Position numbers and translations under genes: made by a program. DNA of 64,000 bases from Tharpella sp964457755 (GTDB lineage Bacteria; Desulfobacterota; Anaeroferrophillalia; Anaeroferrophillales; Tharpellaceae). The notes below the pieces were generated by a model. It made no database searches. It had not been told where the DNA came from and was given only the letters and a program-made list of their open reading frames with translations. Every line of letters starts with the position of its first letter. The first letter of the stretch is position 1. Below, piece after piece: positions 61,520 to 64,000 of the stretch. Location of the stretch: NCBI GenBank assembly GCA_964457755.1, contig CAYWGC010000012.1, positions 9,707 through 73,706 on the forward strand, given 5' to 3'.

Positions 61520-63358
61520 TCAATAATAGTACCAGATCGACTGGTAATCTTCGACCTTCTCGCCAATCGCCTGCAGCCTTTCAAGATAGTCAAGCACCGG
61601 CACATCATGGGCAACGTATGATTCGGGGGCAACCCGGACAATGCCATCCTCCCAAGGGAAAAACTCGTAGATTCGCGAGCCATCGGCAGCCAAGCCGATC
61701 ATTTGCCGCTGACGGATTGAACGAATGTAGCCTTTTCCCTGACCGGGAACATTAAAAACCGCTTCATCAGTACGCTCCATGCCGGGTGAGAGACGGGCCT
61801 CTTCGGTCTGTTCTTGTAAAAGCCGGGCAATCGGCACCCGGTAGCCTGCGGTCTCCTCTTTGCCTTTGGTATTAAATGAGTAATATGGATCAATGCCAAT
61901 CAGGCGCAAGCGCCGCCGCAAAAAAGCTGCCTCAAAACGTCGCGAGACAAAAAAGGTATAAACCAGCTGATTATAGACACTGATACCCTGCCGTTTCAGA
62001 CGATCAACAGCAAACCCAACCTCAGGGGTTAATTCATAAGCACTCTCAATGTGAGTGACAACCACAATTTCCCGTTGACCAGGTAAGCGCAGAGCACCCA
62101 AAAAAGCGGCCAGACGGTCGGTAATCCGCATCGGCAGGGTCACTAAGGTTCGGGTGCCAATGCGAATACGCTCAACTGTGGGTATGGCCGCAACCATACT
62201 GACTATCCCTTCAAAAGAGTCCTCATCCATTGCCAAAGGGTCGCCACCGGTTATCAAAACTTCACGAATTGCCGGGTGTTCAGCAATCCACTTGACCGCG
62301 GCCTCAATTTTTTCCTGAGAAGCTAAAGCATCTGCCGCCATCGCATCTTCAATTTCCCAGTTACGCTGACAGTAAACACAGATCTGGGGACAGGTATTAA
62401 AGGGTTTAAAAATACAGATTGAAGGGTAGCGCCGGGTAATCAGGTCGATAGGCGAGGTATCCTCTTCCAACATAAAATCAAGCCCCGAAAAATCTCCTTT
62501 CTTACACCGCGATTCGACGACCTTCTCAACATATTCCGGCGGCGGTAAAACTTGCGCCCGAATCGCCGCATCCCGTCGCGAGACAAGACCATCAACTTCC
62601 CCAGGAGCATCATCCATTAAGGAAAGATAGTAAGGGGTCACTCCAAAAGGAAGTGAGCGTGCGCGAGCGCGAGCCACAGCCGCGACCGCTTCAGGAGAGA
62701 GATCGACCAGTTTTAAGAGGGTTTCGGCATCCTGGACAATATGCTGAGTCTGCCAGCACCAGTCCTGCCATTGGGCTTCACTGACCCCAAAATATTTTTT
62801 TATGCGCTCCCGTCGTAAATGACGGCGGCTAACGGCTTCCGCTTGCAGGCCATCACTGTAACCTGACATAAAACTTTCGACCCGACGCATCATCACATCA
62901 AGTTGGTCGGAACGTAAAATTGCCGCCTCGCGACCAACCTTATCGCTAAGAGCATGGTTTTCATTAATAATCGCGGCAGAGCTGGCCTTACTCCCGCAAA
63001 CCCCATTAAACAAAAAGATGAGCTCAGCATAAAAGGCAGGCCGCAGATCTTCTCGGTCAATGTCACGAACCACATCAAAAAGGGCTTGGGCTACACTGAA
63101 ACCGGTCTTCACCTCGGCCTGCGCAGAAAAAAACGTGCGCAATATCGTAACGCAAAGATTTACCCGCCGCAAATCACCAGCCCCGGCCGTAGCCAATCGA
63201 TCCAGCGCCGCCCCTTCAAGGTCATCAATAAACGCAAACAGATCTCGCCGCCATTTTTCCAAATTTTCAGGGTTCTTATCAGAATTCTGGTCACACAGGT
63301 CAAACAACCCCGGAACCACTCTCCTTAAACCCGAAATCGTAAAAGTTTCCTGCAACAT
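61520..63358 (-). CDS. KamA-family radical SAM protein (lysine 2,3-aminomutase-like)
   Basis: 612 residues. Radical SAM motif NTCPQICVYCQRNW with Cys323, Cys327 and Cys330; VLITGGDPLAMDEDSFEGIV and RIRIGTRTLVTLPMRI are the KamA-typical follow-up, and FNTKGKEETAGYRVPI and the C-terminal FNVPGQGKGYIRSIRQ resemble the aminomutase PLP-dependent region. KamA enzymes shift an amino group on lysine or related acids with PLP and SAM. Members are usually ~400-440 residues; here ~300 residues precede the catalytic core and contain no domain I recognise, though the segment with YSDGLQAEAVSRRHLRRERI may form helices. The substrate is uncertain: lysine, glutamate or another amino acid. It ends next to the repeat-rich spacer. 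Confidence 0.8.
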   Translation of the reverse strand: MLQETFTISGLRRVVPGLFDLCDQNSDKNPENLEKWRRDLFAFIDDLEGAALDRLATAGAGDLRRVNLCVTILRTFFSAQAEVKTGFSVAQALFDVVRDIDREDLRPAFYAELIFLFNGVCGSKASSAAIINENHALSDKVGREAAILRSDQLDVMMRRVESFMSGYSDGLQAEAVSRRHLRRERIKKYFGVSEAQWQDWCWQTQHIVQDAETLLKLVDLSPEAVAAVARARARSLPFGVTPYYLSLMDDAPGEVDGLVSRRDAAIRAQVLPPPEYVEKVVESRCKKGDFSGLDFMLEEDTSPIDLITRRYPSICIFKPFNTCPQICVYCQRNWEIEDAMAADALASQEKIEAAVKWIAEHPAIREVLITGGDPLAMDEDSFEGIVSMVAAIPTVERIRIGTRTLVTLPMRITDRLAAFLGALRLPGQREIVVVTHIESAYELTPEVGFAVDRLKRQGISVYNQLVYTFFVSRRFEAAFLRRRLRLIGIDPYYSFNTKGKEETAGYRVPIARLLQEQTEEARLSPGMERTDEAVFNVPGQGKGYIRSIRQRQMIGLAADGSRIYEFFPWEDGIVRVAPESYVAHDVPVLDYLERLQAIGEKVEDYQSIWYYY

Positions 63359-63473
63359 TCCCCCTCAATCTGAAAGAAAATCAAGTTATACTGCAAAATA
63401 TCAACTATTATAACTACTTCTACAACAATTTGCCAATTTTGTGAAGTAAAAAAACAATGTTTATAAAAACTGA

Positions 63474-63503
63474 TTGACAACCCGCAGGCTTTCATTGTAG
63501 ATG
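63474..63503 (+). promoter_or_regulatory. Promoter of tRNA-Gly
   Basis: TTGACA at 63474-63479, 18 bp, then TAGATG at 63498-63503. The tRNA starts 20 bases after the -10, giving a short leader. Confidence 0.5.
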
Positions 63504-63523
63504 GCCCGGGCACAGACCGTTGA

Positions 63524-63599
63524 GCGGGATTAACTCAGCTGGTAGAGTGTCAGCTTCCCAAGCTGAAAGTCGCGGGTTCGAATCCCGTATCCCGCTCCA
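63524..63599 (+). tRNA. tRNA-Gly (anticodon CCC)
   Basis: 76 bases. Acceptor arm GCGGGAT pairs fully with ATCCCGC; D stem ACTC/GAGT; anticodon stem TCAGC/GCTGA with loop TTCCCAA (anticodon CCC, reads GGG); variable loop of 5; T stem GCGGG/CCCGT with the TTCGAAT loop. The discriminator is T, as in bacterial tRNA-Gly, and CCA is encoded. A hairpin terminator follows. Confidence 0.95.
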
Positions 63600-63605
63600 A
63601 GAAGC

Positions 63606-63639
63606 AAAAAGGGGATCTAGAGATGGATCCCCTTTTTAT
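63606..63639 (+). terminator. Intrinsic terminator after tRNA-Gly
   Basis: AAAAAGGGGATC (63606-63617) pairs exactly with GATCCCCTTTTT (63626-63637) around an 8-base loop; the T-run is part of the stem end. Confidence 0.85.
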
Positions 63640-63718
63640 TTCAGTCCTCCCTCCTCGAAAAAAATCCACCGGAAATTATTGCCGACCGAAAGACAATTTA
63701 AAGTCACTGCAAAAAGCG

Positions 63719-63794
63719 TCGAACTTTGCTTCGCCCACTTCGAGGAGGACACACCCCAAGAGTACTTCCTCGCTTCGCTCACAGCGCGGCTCAG
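63719..63794 (+). repeat. Dispersed repeat, copy B
   Basis: This 76-base stretch (TCGAACTTTGCTTCGCCCAC onward to CGCGGCTCAG) aligns at roughly three quarters identity to the minus strand of 20325-20398. It lies downstream of tRNA-Gly. Confidence 0.55.
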
Positions 63795-64000
63795 CCCGCC
63801 ACGGGCTAAAGCCCAAACACAAAAGATGTTCTAAGCCAAAAAACAACAAATGGCACATAGGTTGCAAAAGCTTCCTGGAGAAAGAATTATTGCCTGCAAA
63901 CGGAAAAAATTGGTCAAATAGATAAGAATTCGTTTTAAGGGGGTGTCTACGGTGGACCCGAGCGTCTAGACAACTTTTTGTAATGTTAAGCTATAGGCCG
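63795..64000. other. Window end, no gene recognised
   Basis: After the repeat the short frames recall no protein. TGTCTA at 63944-63949 and TAGACA at 63967-63972 form a small inverted repeat in a GC-richer stretch (GGTGGACCCGAGCG) that could be an element end. The window stops before any gene begins. Confidence 0.25.

Noticed and set aside
1..64000. CRISPR array, rRNA genes, prophage
   Set aside because: No regular repeat-spacer pattern, no rRNA sequence and no phage structural genes were seen.

Overview
The window is bacterial chromosome from a Gram-negative organism. Outer-membrane-type proteins, a periplasmic lipoprotein, a TAXI-type TRAP transporter, several radical SAM enzymes and a PASTA-tailed division PBP together suggest an anaerobic or microaerophilic member of the Desulfobacterota (former Deltaproteobacteria). 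That placement is inference; no 16S rRNA gene is present. Codon use is moderate in GC over most of the window. The first ~6.5 kb is clearly more AT-rich and looks acquired.

1-7.5 kb is an accessory region read from the minus strand. It holds a truncated BioB-like radical SAM gene, an AT-rich pta-ackA operon, a COG0731 radical SAM gene and a marC-family gene. The last two each end inside a structure that resembles an integron attC site. A deletion-fused IS91-type remnant follows. 7.5-12.9 kb is an apparent operon for an outer-membrane protein, a secreted four-rhodanese protein with only one catalytic cysteine, and a GT-C membrane glycosyltransferase. 13.2-14.5 kb has an orphan UmuD-like peptidase, a hairpin repeat and a short HD-GYP protein that begins with what looks like a histidine-kinase fragment.

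14.6-31.9 kb is a nearly complete division and cell-wall (dcw) cluster on the minus strand: mraZ-rsmH-ftsL-ftsI-murF-mraY-murD-ftsW-murG-murC-(BON lipoprotein)-murB-ddl-ftsQ-ftsA-ftsZ. Most genes overlap or nearly touch. murE is missing from its usual place between ftsI and murF. A consensus-like promoter and three MraZ boxes at exact 10-bp spacing lie in front of mraZ, and a complete IS1182-type element with terminal inverted repeats and a 6-bp target duplication has inserted directly beside the -35 hexamer.

34-49 kb holds rsmE, an LpoA-like periplasmic binding protein, malate dehydrogenase with a strong promoter and a perfect 24-bp palindrome, a SIMPL protein, a BaiN/HI0933-type flavoprotein, a YIP1 protein, a CsgG-like protein, and a TAXI-DUF1850-fused TRAP permease set followed by an L-2-hydroxyglutarate-oxidase-like flavoprotein. 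The TAXI binding-protein gene carries a one-base frameshift. A PKD-type surface protein with an internal duplication follows.

49-64 kb holds clpB, an ABC-2 exporter pair, citrate synthase with an unusual lysine-rich insertion and an overlapping dGTPase-like gene, a 1423-residue SNF2 helicase, a KamA-family aminomutase-like protein with a long N-terminal extension, and tRNA-Gly(CCC). Short dispersed and tandem repeats are scattered through the spacers.
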